Shown: positions 12,574-22,306, counted from the stretch's first letter. The stretch: DNA of 64,000 nt from Pseudoxanthomonas sp. (GCF_027498035.1 NZ_CP114978.1:620001-684000); one strand, 5' to 3'. Numbers and translations: made by a program. Notes: a model not told the origin generated them from the letters alone.

Positions 12574-13647
12574 TCAGCGTTTGAAGCGGTAGTGCGCCAC
12601 CATCCATTCGTTGCCATTGGCATAGCCGAACAATTCCGCGCAGGCCATCCAGAACATGCGCCAGCGCTGATACCAGCGGCCGGCATCAGCCACGCCGTAA
12701 GCCTGGCGCATCAGGCCCATGACCTGGTCGTGGTTGGCGTCCTGGTTTTCCAGCCAGGCGTTGGCGGTCTTCTGGTAATGCGTCCCCGGCAGCAGCCAGC
12801 GCTCTTCGATGGTCAGCTGTTCCTGGAACTTGAGTAGCGTATCGGCCGCCGGCATCAACCCGCCGGTGAAGAAGTGCCGGCCCATCCAGGGGTCATCGCC
12901 TTCGGCCTCGAACAGGTACAGCAGCTCGCGATGGCAGAACAGATGCACGAACAGCTTGCCGCCGGGCTTGAGCCAGCCGGCCACGCGCGACAGCAGCTCC
13001 TGGTAGTTGCGCATGTGTTCGAACATCTCGATCGAGACCACGCGGTCGAAGACCGCCTCCGGCAGCTGCAGCGCATTGATGTTGGCGGTGATGACCTCGA
13101 CGTTGAAGATCGCGCGTTCGCGGCAGCGGGCTTCGATGAATTCCTTCTGCAGGCGCGAGTTGGACACCGCGGTGATCGTCGCCCGCGGATAGCGCTCGGC
13201 CATCCACAGTGTCAGTGAGCCCCAGCTGCAGCCCAGTTCCAGGATGTGGTTGGCGTTAACCAGTTCGGCGCGTTCGCAGTACAGGCGCAGCATCTTCTCT
13301 TCGGCCTGGCTCAGGTCGGTGGTGGTGTCGTCCCAGAAGCAGCTGCTGTACTTGAGGTTCTTGCCCAGGCACAGGCGGAAGAACTCCTGCGGCAGCTCGT
13401 GCTGCTGGCGGCTGGCGCCCTGGGGTTCCACGGCGATGGCGTCTTCGCGCAGGCCATCCAGCCAGGCCTGTTGGCGCGCGAACACCGCATCGGTGCCACC
13501 CTTGCGTTGGTCCTTCAGGCGCTGGGCGCACATGCGGCGGATGCCCATGCGCAGCAGGGCATCGGGCAGGCGGCCGGACTCGGCCAGGCGCGTAGCGAGG
13601 TTCTCGCGGACTTCCATTTCCTCGGAAGCAGGCGTTTGCACGGACAT
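12574..13647 (-). CDS. Cyclopropane-fatty-acyl-phospholipid synthase family methyltransferase
   Basis: SAM-dependent enzyme of the Cfa/CmaA family (357 residues), expected to modify unsaturated lipid acyl chains. SAM motif I is LELGCSWGSLTLWMAERYP; the family signature region VSIEMFEHMRNYQELL and the late stretch HYQKTANAWLENQD are present. It resembles the shorter Cfa-like group rather than full-length E. coli Cfa, so the exact product may differ. ATG 13647 (MSVQTPASE) has GGAG seven bases upstream; an in-frame ATG six codons earlier has no such site. Confidence 0.8.
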   Translation of the reverse strand: MSVQTPASEEMEVRENLATRLAESGRLPDALLRMGIRRMCAQRLKDQRKGGTDAVFARQQAWLDGLREDAIAVEPQGASRQQHELPQEFFRLCLGKNLKYSSCFWDDTTTDLSQAEEKMLRLYCERAELVNANHILELGCSWGSLTLWMAERYPRATITAVSNSRLQKEFIEARCRERAIFNVEVITANINALQLPEAVFDRVVSIEMFEHMRNYQELLSRVAGWLKPGGKLFVHLFCHRELLYLFEAEGDDPWMGRHFFTGGLMPAADTLLKFQEQLTIEERWLLPGTHYQKTANAWLENQDANHDQVMGLMRQAYGVADAGRWYQRWRMFWMACAELFGYANGNEWMVAHYRFKR

Positions 13648-13963
13648 CAGATTCTCCAGGAGCAATCAGTGTTTTAGAGGCGGGAAGCGTGCCGATGGCA
13701 CGCCTCACCCACGCCGCAACCTTGCAGCGATGACGCCTCGGTGTGTCCAGATCCCCGCGACACGGTACAGGAAGCCCCAGCTGGGTGCATTTCCGCATCG
13801 CAGCGGCGGTCGCCCACGCTGCCCGCGGGGCGGTGTCGCGCCGGAGGCTGCAGCTAACGCAGTCGGGCTGTTGTCTGACCCGCAGGCGCGTCCCATGCTG
13901 ATGGCACGGGCGGGCTGGATCATTCAAGTTGACGGCACCCCGTGCGCGCAAAGGAATGCCGCG
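13648..13963. other. Intergenic region without recognised gene
   Basis: These 316 bases separate the divergent cfa-like and DUF4124-like genes and must hold both promoters, but no strong sigma-70 boxes are visible. A 7-bp hairpin (GCGTGCC-gat-GGCACGC, 13687-13703) lies near the cfa-like start. I see no coding potential. Confidence 0.5.
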
Positions 13964-14368
13964 ATGAGATTGATCCTGCTGCTGGGACTGTGCCTGTTGA
14001 CGGAAGGTGCCGGCGCACAGTCCGTCTACAAATGCCGTGATGCGGCCGGCACCGTCGTCTACCAGTCCGATGCCTGTGCCGGGATCACCGAGAAGCAATG
14101 GACGACGGACCCCAACATCGGAGCGACCACGACAGAGCGCAACGCGGCCGAGCGCAGCATCGAGCGCGACCGTCAGTACCTGAAGTCCAGCAACCGCGTT
14201 CCCGCCGCGCGCAGTACCCGACGTTCCCATGCGCCACGGGCCAGCGCGCCCAGTCCCTGCGAACGCGCGCGCCAGGCGCGTGCAGCCGCGCACGAGCGCA
14301 AGGGCGTGCGCTGGTCCTACAGCGACGCTTCGTCCTGGGATGCACGGGTGTTCAAGGTCTGTCGCTGA
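13964..14368 (+). CDS. Small secreted DUF4124-type protein
   Basis: A 134-residue protein with a signal peptide (MRLILLLGLCLLTEGAGA) and, right after it, the DUF4124 pattern SVYKCRDAAGTVVYQSDAC with paired cysteines. The rest is low-complexity and rich in Arg, Ala and Ser, ending with a WSYSDASSWDARVFKVC element. Function is unknown; such proteins are common in Xanthomonadaceae envelopes. The frame is open much further upstream, but ATG 13964 places the signal peptide correctly. Confidence 0.7.
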   Translation: MRLILLLGLCLLTEGAGAQSVYKCRDAAGTVVYQSDACAGITEKQWTTDPNIGATTTERNAAERSIERDRQYLKSSNRVPAARSTRRSHAPRASAPSPCERARQARAAAHERKGVRWSYSDASSWDARVFKVCR

Positions 14369-14458
14369 CTTCAGCGCGCCGTGCCCCTGGCGCTGATCGC
14401 GACGAAGCTCGCCTTGGCAGGCGTTGCTTCTCGTGAGGTGGAGCTGACGGCAGATAGA

Positions 14459-14486
14459 TTGATTATCGAAATCAAGATTGATCAAT
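14459..14486 (+). promoter_or_regulatory. AT-rich palindromic operator candidate upstream of acnD
   Basis: TTGATT-N5-AATCAA (14459-14475) is followed at once by the perfect palindrome ATTGATCAAT (14477-14486). The stretch is strikingly AT-rich for this genome and lies about 130 bases before acnD. It looks like a binding site for a dimeric repressor, for example a GntR-type methylcitrate regulator. The regulator is not in the window. Confidence 0.45.
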
Positions 14487-14614
14487 GCGTTTCCAGGTGC
14501 CAGATTGCCGCCTGCGATGTGGATGCACCAGATGCGGAAGGACGATGCGCCAGACGGCCCGTCGGTCACCTGCGATCCAGACGCCTTGTCCTTTTTCGTA
14601 GATCAGATCCGACC

Positions 14615-17230
14615 ATGAACACCGCCCACCGCAAGCCCTTGCCTGGCACCCAGCTGGACTATTTCGATACGCGCGCGGCGGTCGATGCGCTGCAACCCGG
14701 CGCCTACGACACGCTGCCCTACACCAGCCGCGTGCATGCCGAAAACCTGGTCCGGCGCTGCGACCCGGCGCTGCTGGATGCGGCGCTGATGCAGCTGATC
14801 GAACGTCGGCGCGACCTGGATTTCCCGTGGTTCCCGGCGCGCGTGGTCTGCCACGACATCCTGGGCCAGACCGCGCTGGTGGACCTGGCCGGGCTGCGCG
14901 ATGCGATTGCGGAGCAGGGCGGCGACCCGGCCCAGGTCAATCCGGTGGTGCCGACCCAGCTGATCGTCGATCACTCGCTGGCGGTGGAATACGCCGGCTT
15001 CGACAAGCAGGCGTTCGCCAAGAACCGTGCGGTGGAAGACCGCCGCAACGAAGACCGGTTTCATTTCATCGACTGGACCAAGCGCGCGTTCAAGAACGTG
15101 GACGTGATTCCACCGGGCAACGGGATCATGCATCAGATCAACCTGGAGCGGATGTCGCCAGTGGTCCACGCCATCGACGGCGTGGCGTATCCGGATACGC
15201 TGGTCGGCACCGATAGCCACACCCCGCACGTGGACGCGCTCGGCGTGATTGCCATTGGCGTAGGCGGATTGGAAGCGGAAAGCGTGATGCTGGGCCGCGC
15301 CTCGTGGATGCGGCTGCCGGACATCATCGGTGTCGAACTCAGCGGCCGGCCGCAGCCGGACATCACCGCCACCGACGTGGTGCTGGCGCTGACCGAATTC
15401 CTGCGCAAGGAAAAGGTCGTCGGCGCTTACCTGGAATTTTTCGGCGAAGGCGCCGACGCGCTGACCATTGGCGACCGCGCCACGATTTCCAACATGACGC
15501 CCGAATTCGGTGCGACCGCGGCGATGTTCTACATCGACCAGCAGACCATCGACTACCTGCGCCTGACCGGTCGCGAGGATGCGCAGGTCAAACTGGTCGA
15601 AACCTATGCCAGGACCACCGGGCTGTGGGCCGATGCACTGAAGACCGCGCAATACGAGCGCGTGCTGCGCTTCGACCTGTCCGGCGTGGTGCGCAACATG
15701 GCTGGCCCGTCCAACCCGCACAAGCGCGTGGCCACGGCCGAGCTGGCCGCGCGCGGCATCGCCGACGAAACCAAGCTGGAGGCTGGCAAGGCCGAACAGG
15801 CGCAAGGCCTGATGCCCGATGGCGCGGTGATCATCGCCGCCATCACCAGCTGCACCAACACCTCCAACCCGCGCAACGTGATCGCCGCCGGCCTGATCGC
15901 GCGTAATGCCAACGCGCGTGGACTGACCCGCAAGCCGTGGGTCAAAACTTCGCTGGCGCCAGGCTCCAAGGCCGTGCAGCTGTACCTGGAAGAAGCCAGG
16001 CTGCTGCCGGAGCTGGAACACCTGGGCTTCGGCATCGTCGCCTTCGCCTGCACGACCTGCAATGGCATGAGTGGCGCGCTGGATCCGAAGATCCAGCAGG
16101 AAGTGATCGACCGCGACCTGTACGCCACCGCGGTGCTGTCAGGCAACCGCAACTTCGATGGCCGCATCCATCCGTATGCCAAGCAGGCATTCCTGGCCTC
16201 GCCACCGCTGGTGGTGGCCTATGCGATTGCCGGCACCGTGCGCTTCGACATCGAAAAGGACGTGCTGGGCCTGGATCACGACGGCAAGCCGGTCACACTG
16301 AAGGACATCTGGCCCAGTGATGCGGAGATCGATGCCATCGTCGCCGCGAGCGTCAAGCCCGAGCACTTCCGCCAGGTCTACGACCCGATGTTCGCGCGCA
16401 CCGCGCAGACCGGCGCGAAGATCGATCCGCTGTATGCGTGGCGCCCGCAGAGCACCTACATCCGGCGTCCACCGTACTGGGAAGGCGCATTGGCGGGCGA
16501 ACGCACGCTGCGTGGCATGCGGCCGCTGGCGGTGCTGGGCGACAACATCACCACCGACCATCTGTCGCCATCCAACGCGATCCTGGGCAGCAGCGCGGCC
16601 GGCGAATACCTGGCGAAGATGGGCTTGCCGGAGGAAGACTTCAATTCCTACGCCACCCATCGCGGCGACCACCTCACTGCTCAGCGTGCGACCTTCGCCA
16701 ATCCGAAACTGATCAATGAAATGGCTGTGGTAGACGGGCAGGTCAAGCCCGGTTCGTTGACCCGGATCGAACCGGACGGGCAGGTCACGCGCATGTGGGA
16801 AGCGATCGAAACCTACATGGAGCGCAAGCAGCCGTTGATCATCATTGCCGGTGCCGACTATGGCCAGGGCAGTTCGCGCGACTGGGCTGCCAAGGGCGTG
16901 CGCCTGGCCGGCGTGGAAGCCATCGTCGCCGAAGGCTTCGAACGCATCCACCGCACCAATCTGGTCGGGATGGGCGTGCTGCCGTTGGAGTTCAAGCCCG
17001 GGACCGACCGCAAGACGCTGGGCATCGACGGCACCGAAACCTTCGACGTGATCGGCACGCCGACGCCGCGTGCCGACCTGCAACTGGTGATTCATCGCAA
17101 AGACGGCGCGCGCCAGGAGGTCAGTGTGACCTGCCGCCTGGACACGGCAGAAGAAGTCGCCATCTACGACGCCGGCGGCGTGTTGCAGCGCTTCGCGCAG
17201 GACTTCCTGGCCTCGGCAAAAGCGGCTTAA
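14615..17230 (+). CDS. acnD: Fe/S-dependent 2-methylcitrate dehydratase AcnD
   Basis: Aconitase-family enzyme that dehydrates 2-methylcitrate in the 2-methylcitrate cycle for propionate (propionyl-CoA) catabolism; it needs PrpF for full conversion to cis-2-methylaconitate. The 871-residue protein carries the [4Fe-4S] cysteines in AITSCTNTSNPRN and FACTTCNGMSG, and the swivel-domain motif GADYGQGSSRDWAAKG. Assignment to AcnD rather than AcnA rests mainly on the adjacent prpF and the length. The start is ATG 14615 (MNTAHRKPLPG); the frame is open upstream. prpB, prpC and prpR are not next to it. Confidence 0.9.
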   Translation: MNTAHRKPLPGTQLDYFDTRAAVDALQPGAYDTLPYTSRVHAENLVRRCDPALLDAALMQLIERRRDLDFPWFPARVVCHDILGQTALVDLAGLRDAIAEQGGDPAQVNPVVPTQLIVDHSLAVEYAGFDKQAFAKNRAVEDRRNEDRFHFIDWTKRAFKNVDVIPPGNGIMHQINLERMSPVVHAIDGVAYPDTLVGTDSHTPHVDALGVIAIGVGGLEAESVMLGRASWMRLPDIIGVELSGRPQPDITATDVVLALTEFLRKEKVVGAYLEFFGEGADALTIGDRATISNMTPEFGATAAMFYIDQQTIDYLRLTGREDAQVKLVETYARTTGLWADALKTAQYERVLRFDLSGVVRNMAGPSNPHKRVATAELAARGIADETKLEAGKAEQAQGLMPDGAVIIAAITSCTNTSNPRNVIAAGLIARNANARGLTRKPWVKTSLAPGSKAVQLYLEEARLLPELEHLGFGIVAFACTTCNGMSGALDPKIQQEVIDRDLYATAVLSGNRNFDGRIHPYAKQAFLASPPLVVAYAIAGTVRFDIEKDVLGLDHDGKPVTLKDIWPSDAEIDAIVAASVKPEHFRQVYDPMFARTAQTGAKIDPLYAWRPQSTYIRRPPYWEGALAGERTLRGMRPLAVLGDNITTDHLSPSNAILGSSAAGEYLAKMGLPEEDFNSYATHRGDHLTAQRATFANPKLINEMAVVDGQVKPGSLTRIEPDGQVTRMWEAIETYMERKQPLIIIAGADYGQGSSRDWAAKGVRLAGVEAIVAEGFERIHRTNLVGMGVLPLEFKPGTDRKTLGIDGTETFDVIGTPTPRADLQLVIHRKDGARQEVSVTCRLDTAEEVAIYDAGGVLQRFAQDFLASAKAA

Positions 17231-17241
17231 GGATCAAGGGC

Positions 17242-18423
17242 ATGGCATTCGCAGCACAGATCAGGATCCCTGCCACCTACATGCGTGGTGGCACCAGCAA
17301 AGGCGTGTTCTTCCGGCTGCAGGACCTGCCGGCCAACGCGCAGGCCCACGGAGCCGAACGCGACCGGTTGCTGATGCGGGTGATCGGCAGTCCCGATCCG
17401 TACGGCAAGCAGATCGACGGCATGGGCGGGGCGACTTCTAGCACCAGCAAGACGGTGATCGTCTCGGCCAGCCACCGGCCCGATCACGATGTCGACTACC
17501 TGTTCGGCCAGGTGTCCATCGACAGTGCATTCGTCGACTGGAGCGGCAACTGCGGCAACCTGTCGGCGGCGGTCGGTCCATTCGCAATCAGCAATGGCCT
17601 GGTCGATCCGGCGCGCGTGCCGCGCGATGGCATTGCCACCGTGCGGATCTGGCAGGCCAATATCGGCAAGACCATCATCGCGCACGTGCCGATGGTTGCA
17701 GGCGCGGTGCAGGAAACCGGCGACTTCGAACTCGATGGCGTGACCTTTCCCGCGGCCGAAGTGCAGCTGGAATTCCTCGACCCGGCCGATGATGCAGAAG
17801 GCGACGGCGGGGCAATGTTCCCCACCGGCAACGTGGTCGACACGCTGGAAGTGCCGGGCGTCGGCAGCTTCGACGCGACCCTGATCAACGCCGGCATTCC
17901 CACGATCTTCCTCAACGCCGCCGACCTCGGCTACACCGGTACCGAACTGCAGGACGCCATCAATGGCGATCCACAAGCGCTGGCCAGGTTTGAAACCATC
18001 CGTGCCCATGGCGCGGTGCGCATGGGCCTGATCGATGACGTCAGCGAAGCGGCCAAGCGCCAGCACACGCCCAAGGTCGCCTTTGTTGCGCCACCTGCGG
18101 GCTACACCGCGTCCAGCGGTAAAGTGGTGGCACTGGGCGATGTCGACCTGCTGGTGCGTGCGATGTCGATGGGCAAGCTGCACCACGCGATGATGGGCAC
18201 GGCTGCCGTGGCCATCGGCACGGCGGCGGCCATTCCCGGCACGCTGGTGAACCTGGCTGCCGGCGGCGGCAAGCGCCAGGCCGTGCGCTTCGGCCATCCC
18301 TCCGGCACCTTGCGGGTTGGCGCCGAAGCGACCCAGATCGATGGAAGCTGGACCGTGCGCAAGGCGATCATGAGCCGCAGTGCGCGCGTGTTGATGGAAG
18401 GTTGGGTACGCGTTCCGGGTTGA
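17242..18423 (+). CDS. prpF: 2-methylaconitate cis-trans isomerase PrpF
   Basis: Isomerises the trans-2-methylaconitate made by AcnD so that aconitase can act on it. The 393-residue protein has the two-lobed PrpF fold signatures YMRGGTSKGVFF near the N-terminus, GGATSSTSKTVIVS near residue 64, DWSGNCGNLSAAVGPFAI near residue 99 and the C-terminal lobe HHAMMGTAAVAIGTAA. It lies 11 bases after acnD, in the same operon. ATG 17242 is preceded by AAGGATCAAGGG. Confidence 0.94.
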   Translation: MAFAAQIRIPATYMRGGTSKGVFFRLQDLPANAQAHGAERDRLLMRVIGSPDPYGKQIDGMGGATSSTSKTVIVSASHRPDHDVDYLFGQVSIDSAFVDWSGNCGNLSAAVGPFAISNGLVDPARVPRDGIATVRIWQANIGKTIIAHVPMVAGAVQETGDFELDGVTFPAAEVQLEFLDPADDAEGDGGAMFPTGNVVDTLEVPGVGSFDATLINAGIPTIFLNAADLGYTGTELQDAINGDPQALARFETIRAHGAVRMGLIDDVSEAAKRQHTPKVAFVAPPAGYTASSGKVVALGDVDLLVRAMSMGKLHHAMMGTAAVAIGTAAAIPGTLVNLAAGGGKRQAVRFGHPSGTLRVGAEATQIDGSWTVRKAIMSRSARVLMEGWVRVPG

Positions 18424-18535
18424 GGTCACGGCTTCGAGACAGGGGCAAGGCGGGCAAGGCCATGGAGGAGGGTGCACGCCGCAAGGCATGCGAAAATCCA
18501 ACCATCCGTCTTTCCCGAACTCCGCGAGCCAGCTC

Positions 18536-19456
18536 ATGAATCCAGCGACGCCTTTCCCCATCGGTACACCCGGCAAGCCTTGGGGCACGGCCGAAAAGGC
18601 CGAGTGGCGTTCACGCCAGGTCGTCCGGCGCAGCTACCAGCAGGAAGTCGTCGAACCGATCAAAAAATTGCGCGATCACTTCGATGTCCTGCAGTACGGA
18701 CAGCTCGACTATGCGCCGGACCAGTTCCCTTTGTACGCCGTGCGCAGCCGCGACTGGGACGACACGCTGCCCACGGCCCTGGTCACCGGCGGCGTGCACG
18801 GCTATGAAACCAGTGGCGTGCAGGGTGCGCTGCAATTCCTGAGGCAGCATGCAGCCGACTATGCCGGGCGCTACAACCTGCTGATCGCGCCCTGCATCAG
18901 CCCCTGGGGTTACGAGCGCATCCAGCGGTGGAACGCCGATGCGGTGGATCCGAACCGTTCGTTCCATGCGGACAGTCCGGCCCAGGAGTCGGCCGCCCTG
19001 ATGCAGCTGGTCGCGCCACTGGATGGACAGGTCCTGGTGCACATCGACCTGCACGAAACGACCGACAGCGATGAATCCGAATTCCGTCCCGCGCTGGCTG
19101 CCCGCGACGGCGTGCCCTATGAACCGGACGGCATTCCCGACGGCTTCTACCTGGTGGGCGACAGCGAGAACCCGCAGCCGGCATTCCAGCAGGCCGTGAT
19201 CGCGGAGGTGGCCAAGGTGACCCACATCGCGCCAGCCGACGGCAACGGCCAGATCATCGGTTCGCCGGTGGTGGCACCGGGCGTCATCAACTACACCGTC
19301 AAACGTTCGGGCCTGTGCGCCGGCGTGACCAATGCCACCTTCACCACGACCACCGAGGTCTACCCGGACAGTCCGCGGGCCACGCCACAACAGTGCAACG
19401 ACGCGCAGGTCGCCGCCGTACGCGCCGCGCTGGACTACGCGCTGGCGCAGGGCTGA
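18536..19456 (+). CDS. M14-family zinc metallopeptidase/deacylase
   Basis: A 306-residue cytoplasmic protein of the carboxypeptidase A/succinylglutamate-desuccinylase superfamily. Zinc ligands are visible as GGVHGYETSG (HxxE) and HIDLHETTD, with the substrate-binding Asn-Arg pair in VDPNRSFH. Substrate is unknown. An in-frame ATG at 18488 would add 16 residues; neither start has a strong ribosome binding site, and I prefer 18536 because the homologous region begins near it. It is convergent with the histidine phosphatase. Confidence 0.75.
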   Translation: MNPATPFPIGTPGKPWGTAEKAEWRSRQVVRRSYQQEVVEPIKKLRDHFDVLQYGQLDYAPDQFPLYAVRSRDWDDTLPTALVTGGVHGYETSGVQGALQFLRQHAADYAGRYNLLIAPCISPWGYERIQRWNADAVDPNRSFHADSPAQESAALMQLVAPLDGQVLVHIDLHETTDSDESEFRPALAARDGVPYEPDGIPDGFYLVGDSENPQPAFQQAVIAEVAKVTHIAPADGNGQIIGSPVVAPGVINYTVKRSGLCAGVTNATFTTTTEVYPDSPRATPQQCNDAQVAAVRAALDYALAQG

Positions 19457-19471
19457 AACCGCCCGGGTCCG

Positions 19472-20059
19472 TCAGGGGCCGGCGTTCCAGCGCAGGATCA
19501 CCGGCGCGCCTTCGTGCCGGACATCGACGCCGAGCAAGCTGATCGTTGCCGGATCAAGCACCAGGTGCCGGCCCAGTTCGATGGGCTGGCCGAGCCATCG
19601 CGCCGTCAGCACGCGTCCGAAATGTCCATGCGTGAACAGCGCCACGTTGCCCGTCAGGCCGCGCAGGCGTTCAACCAGGTGATCGGCGCGGGCCGCGACC
19701 GCCAGTGGCGTTTCGCCGCCAGGACAGCCGTCGTGCCAGATCTCCCAACCGGGCCGGTCGGCCAGGATTTCAGCCGAGCGCCGGCCTTCATCCTCGCCGT
19801 AGTCCCATTCGGCCAGGTCCGGATCCACGCTGGCCAGCGCGCTCAGGCCGGCCAGCGCGCAGGTGTCCTGGGCCCGGCGCCGCGGGCTGCTCAGCACGGT
19901 GGAGAAGGAGACGCCAGCCAGCGCCGGTGCCAGTTCGCGCGCCATCTGCTGGCCACGCGCGGTCAGCGGGATATCGGTACGCCCGGTATGACGACCGGAC
20001 AACGACCATTCGGTCTCGCCATGACGGACGAGGAAGATCTGCAGTGGCGCGATGGACAT
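19472..20059 (-). CDS. Histidine phosphatase family protein
   Basis: Phosphoglycerate-mutase-like (branch 1) phosphatase of 195 residues. The phospho-acceptor is in FLVRHGETEWS, followed by GRTDIPLTARG, and the second catalytic His is in LFTHGHFGRVL. Homologues act on small phosphate esters such as sugar phosphates, but the substrate cannot be told. The frame continues 36 codons upstream without family similarity; ATG 20059 (MSIAPLQIFLVRHG) is the probable start. Confidence 0.85.
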   Translation of the reverse strand: MSIAPLQIFLVRHGETEWSLSGRHTGRTDIPLTARGQQMARELAPALAGVSFSTVLSSPRRRAQDTCALAGLSALASVDPDLAEWDYGEDEGRRSAEILADRPGWEIWHDGCPGGETPLAVAARADHLVERLRGLTGNVALFTHGHFGRVLTARWLGQPIELGRHLVLDPATISLLGVDVRHEGAPVILRWNAGP

Positions 20060-20863
20060 CGAAGACGTGCTGGTTTGATGGTTCAAGGGACGGATGCCAG
20101 GGCAATGGCATGCCAGCGTCGCACACGCCGTGTCATGACGCCCACGCCTTTGGAAGCGCGGCAGCACGCGTACGCTAAAAATATGCGCTGTTGAACCTGG
20201 CGGTGTCCTGGCATTCCGCCAGGTGGAAGCCGCACGGGCCTTCGCCCTGATCGAGCCATCTGAGTGATGGTCGATGAGGTGATTGCGGCGAGGTCAGGCG
20301 CGCGCCCGAACCCGATCAGGGTTGCCCAACTCGCTCGCCATGAAAGCTGTGGAGCGTCGTTGCCCGTGGACTGAACCAGGTTGATCTGGCTCCTTCAGAA
20401 AAGCGCCATCTGTGCGGTGCTGGATGACTGGATGAATCGCGCACGTTTGGTTGAGCGGGTCGCATGTCGAACCTGCGGGTTGCCGGGGCTGCTCTTGCCG
20501 CCGGCCTTCGCATGGCCGGTGCCGATTGTGCGATTGAGGCCCGAATCAGGACCAAACCACAGATCCAATTGGTCGACGTTGGGCTTCCGTTGTTCCATGT
20601 TCGATATGCAGCGCCGCTCGGTTTGGCCAGGAAGCGACGTTGTAGAGCGGAAAAATGGGGTGCGGATCATAGAGGGTCCAGATCAATGCGACAACGCTGA
20701 TGCAGGTGCCGCGACGTGCGCCCGCATCGAGGTCTTCCGCGGAAGCTGAAACACGCCTCCAGTTGCGGCGCTGCCCCGATCGGATGGAATGGGGCGACGG
20801 GGTGTCCCAACTTTGCGAAGATGTGCGCCATCGATCGATTGGGCCCACGCACGGAGGGGCGAC
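20060..20863. other. Gene-poor stretch before the Wadjet locus
   Basis: About 800 bases without a recognisable gene; open frames here are short and match nothing I know. Base composition is visibly less GC-rich than in the flanks. It contains a hairpin with 8-bp arms CCTGGCGG / CCGCCAGG (20196-20223) and a lone TGTAGAGCGGA matching the arm of the repeat at 12452. It probably holds the jetABC promoter and may be the degenerate edge of an inserted island. Confidence 0.5.
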
Positions 20864-22306
20864 TTGAGCAGCACAGGGACTTCAATTTCGCTTTTCAAGC
20901 TGGTTCCTGGTGAGTTGTTCCGGCCGCTGGCCTCTCCCAATCGCGAACATCACTGGCTGTTGCTATGCCGACTGTTCGACGAGTTCTTCGGCCCCGACGC
21001 ACCGATGCCGCCCAGCGTGGGCCTGCCCAGGCGGGACATTACTGCGGCGATCGAGCGCTACCTGCTGACCGACGACCCCTGGGAAACCGAGGAAGGCGAC
21101 GTGCCCGATGCACCGCTGCCGGCGCGCGCGCAGACCTTGTACGAGCGCTTCCGCAGTGCGGGCTGGCTGCGGCAGGAGCGGGTGGGCGCGCGCGAGATGG
21201 TGTCCATGCCGCCACTGGTGGCCCAGCTGCTGTCCACCCTGATCGACTTCAGCGAGCACGGGCCGACGTTCGTGTCGGCCAAGGTGCGCTCGATCGAGCT
21301 GCAGCTACAGCAGGTGGTGGAGGGCAGGGCCGGCGCCGATGCATTGGACGAGGCGGCCGACCAGGCACGCAAGCTGCTGGTGTCGCTGTCCTCGATGAGC
21401 CTGCAGGTGCGCGACCTGATGCCCGAGCTGAGCAAGGCCGAGAGCACGGCGCAGTTCGCCCGCCAGTGGTTCGAGCGCTACGTGGGTCAGTTCTTCATCG
21501 GCGACTACGCCGACCTGCACCGGGCCGACCATCCGCTGGCGCGGCGCAGTTCGATCCTGGCCATGGTCCAGCAGATCGAATCGACCGGGCTGCGAGACCG
21601 CCTGCAGGCCTGGTACGGCGAGCATCTGAATGGCCATGATCCCGAGCGCGCCAGCGGCCGCCTGCAGCGCAGCCTGCGCCGCCTGCACGAGCTGGACCGG
21701 ATCGGCGAGTACCTGGGACGCCTGGATGACGACATCCGCCAGGCCAACCGTCGGGCGTTGGCCTTCATCGACTATCGCCTGCGCGCGCCCGACAAGCTCG
21801 ACGTGCTGCTGCAGCGCGCCTGTCGTGGTGCGTTGAACGCGCCGGAAGATGCCCTGCGCATGCCGGTCGGGCCGGGCGGATTGATGAATGCCGAACGCCT
21901 GCGTGCGCCGCGCCAGAAACCCCAGCCCATCGCCCGCAGCGCCAACGCCAGCCAGCAGCCCACCGCCGAACAGCTGGCCCGCCTGAGCCTGCTGCGGCGG
22001 ATCAAGCGCGCGCGCCTGGTCACGCCCGAGGACATGGCGCGCTATGTCGGGCGCCACCTGGAACAACAACCGCGCATCGACTCTTCGGAACTGAGCATCG
22101 ACTCGATCGAGGACTTCCGGGCCTATCAGACGCTGATGACCCTGGCCCTGCGCAGTCATCGCCAGGGTGGCCTGCGCCGTGACGATCCGCTGGGACGGCT
22201 GCTGCGCGGGTTCCGCGTCGAGCTGGTGCCTGCGCTCGAACCGCTTGATACGCCTTACCTGAGCGCCTCGCGCTTTGTCATTCACCGGACGCCCAAAGCC
22301 GCATGA
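20864..22306 (+). CDS. jetA: Wadjet plasmid-defence subunit JetA (MukF-like kleisin)
   Basis: A 480-residue protein at the first position of a three-gene operon with a DUF4194 (JetB) and an SMC-like (JetC) protein. In Wadjet systems JetA is the kleisin-like bridge that holds the SMC motor JetC and the MukE-like JetB. The sequence is mostly helical, with an N-terminal winged-helix-like part (residues 10-130) and long Arg/Leu-rich helices after it. The start is TTG 20864, chosen because GGAGGGG lies five bases upstream and the protein then begins MSSTGTSISLFKLVPGELF. The frame is open to 20789 without a better start. The jetB ATG overlaps its stop. Confidence 0.85.
   Translation: MSSTGTSISLFKLVPGELFRPLASPNREHHWLLLCRLFDEFFGPDAPMPPSVGLPRRDITAAIERYLLTDDPWETEEGDVPDAPLPARAQTLYERFRSAGWLRQERVGAREMVSMPPLVAQLLSTLIDFSEHGPTFVSAKVRSIELQLQQVVEGRAGADALDEAADQARKLLVSLSSMSLQVRDLMPELSKAESTAQFARQWFERYVGQFFIGDYADLHRADHPLARRSSILAMVQQIESTGLRDRLQAWYGEHLNGHDPERASGRLQRSLRRLHELDRIGEYLGRLDDDIRQANRRALAFIDYRLRAPDKLDVLLQRACRGALNAPEDALRMPVGPGGLMNAERLRAPRQKPQPIARSANASQQPTAEQLARLSLLRRIKRARLVTPEDMARYVGRHLEQQPRIDSSELSIDSIEDFRAYQTLMTLALRSHRQGGLRRDDPLGRLLRGFRVELVPALEPLDTPYLSASRFVIHRTPKAA

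Noticed and set aside
13687..13703. Hairpin between the cfa-like and DUF4124-like genes as a terminator
   Set aside because: It has only seven base pairs, no T-run, and lies upstream of both divergent genes, where a terminator is not expected.
20381..20749. Open frames in the stretch before jetA as small genes
   Set aside because: They have no ribosome binding sites or recognisable motifs, and several overlap on both strands without codon bias.
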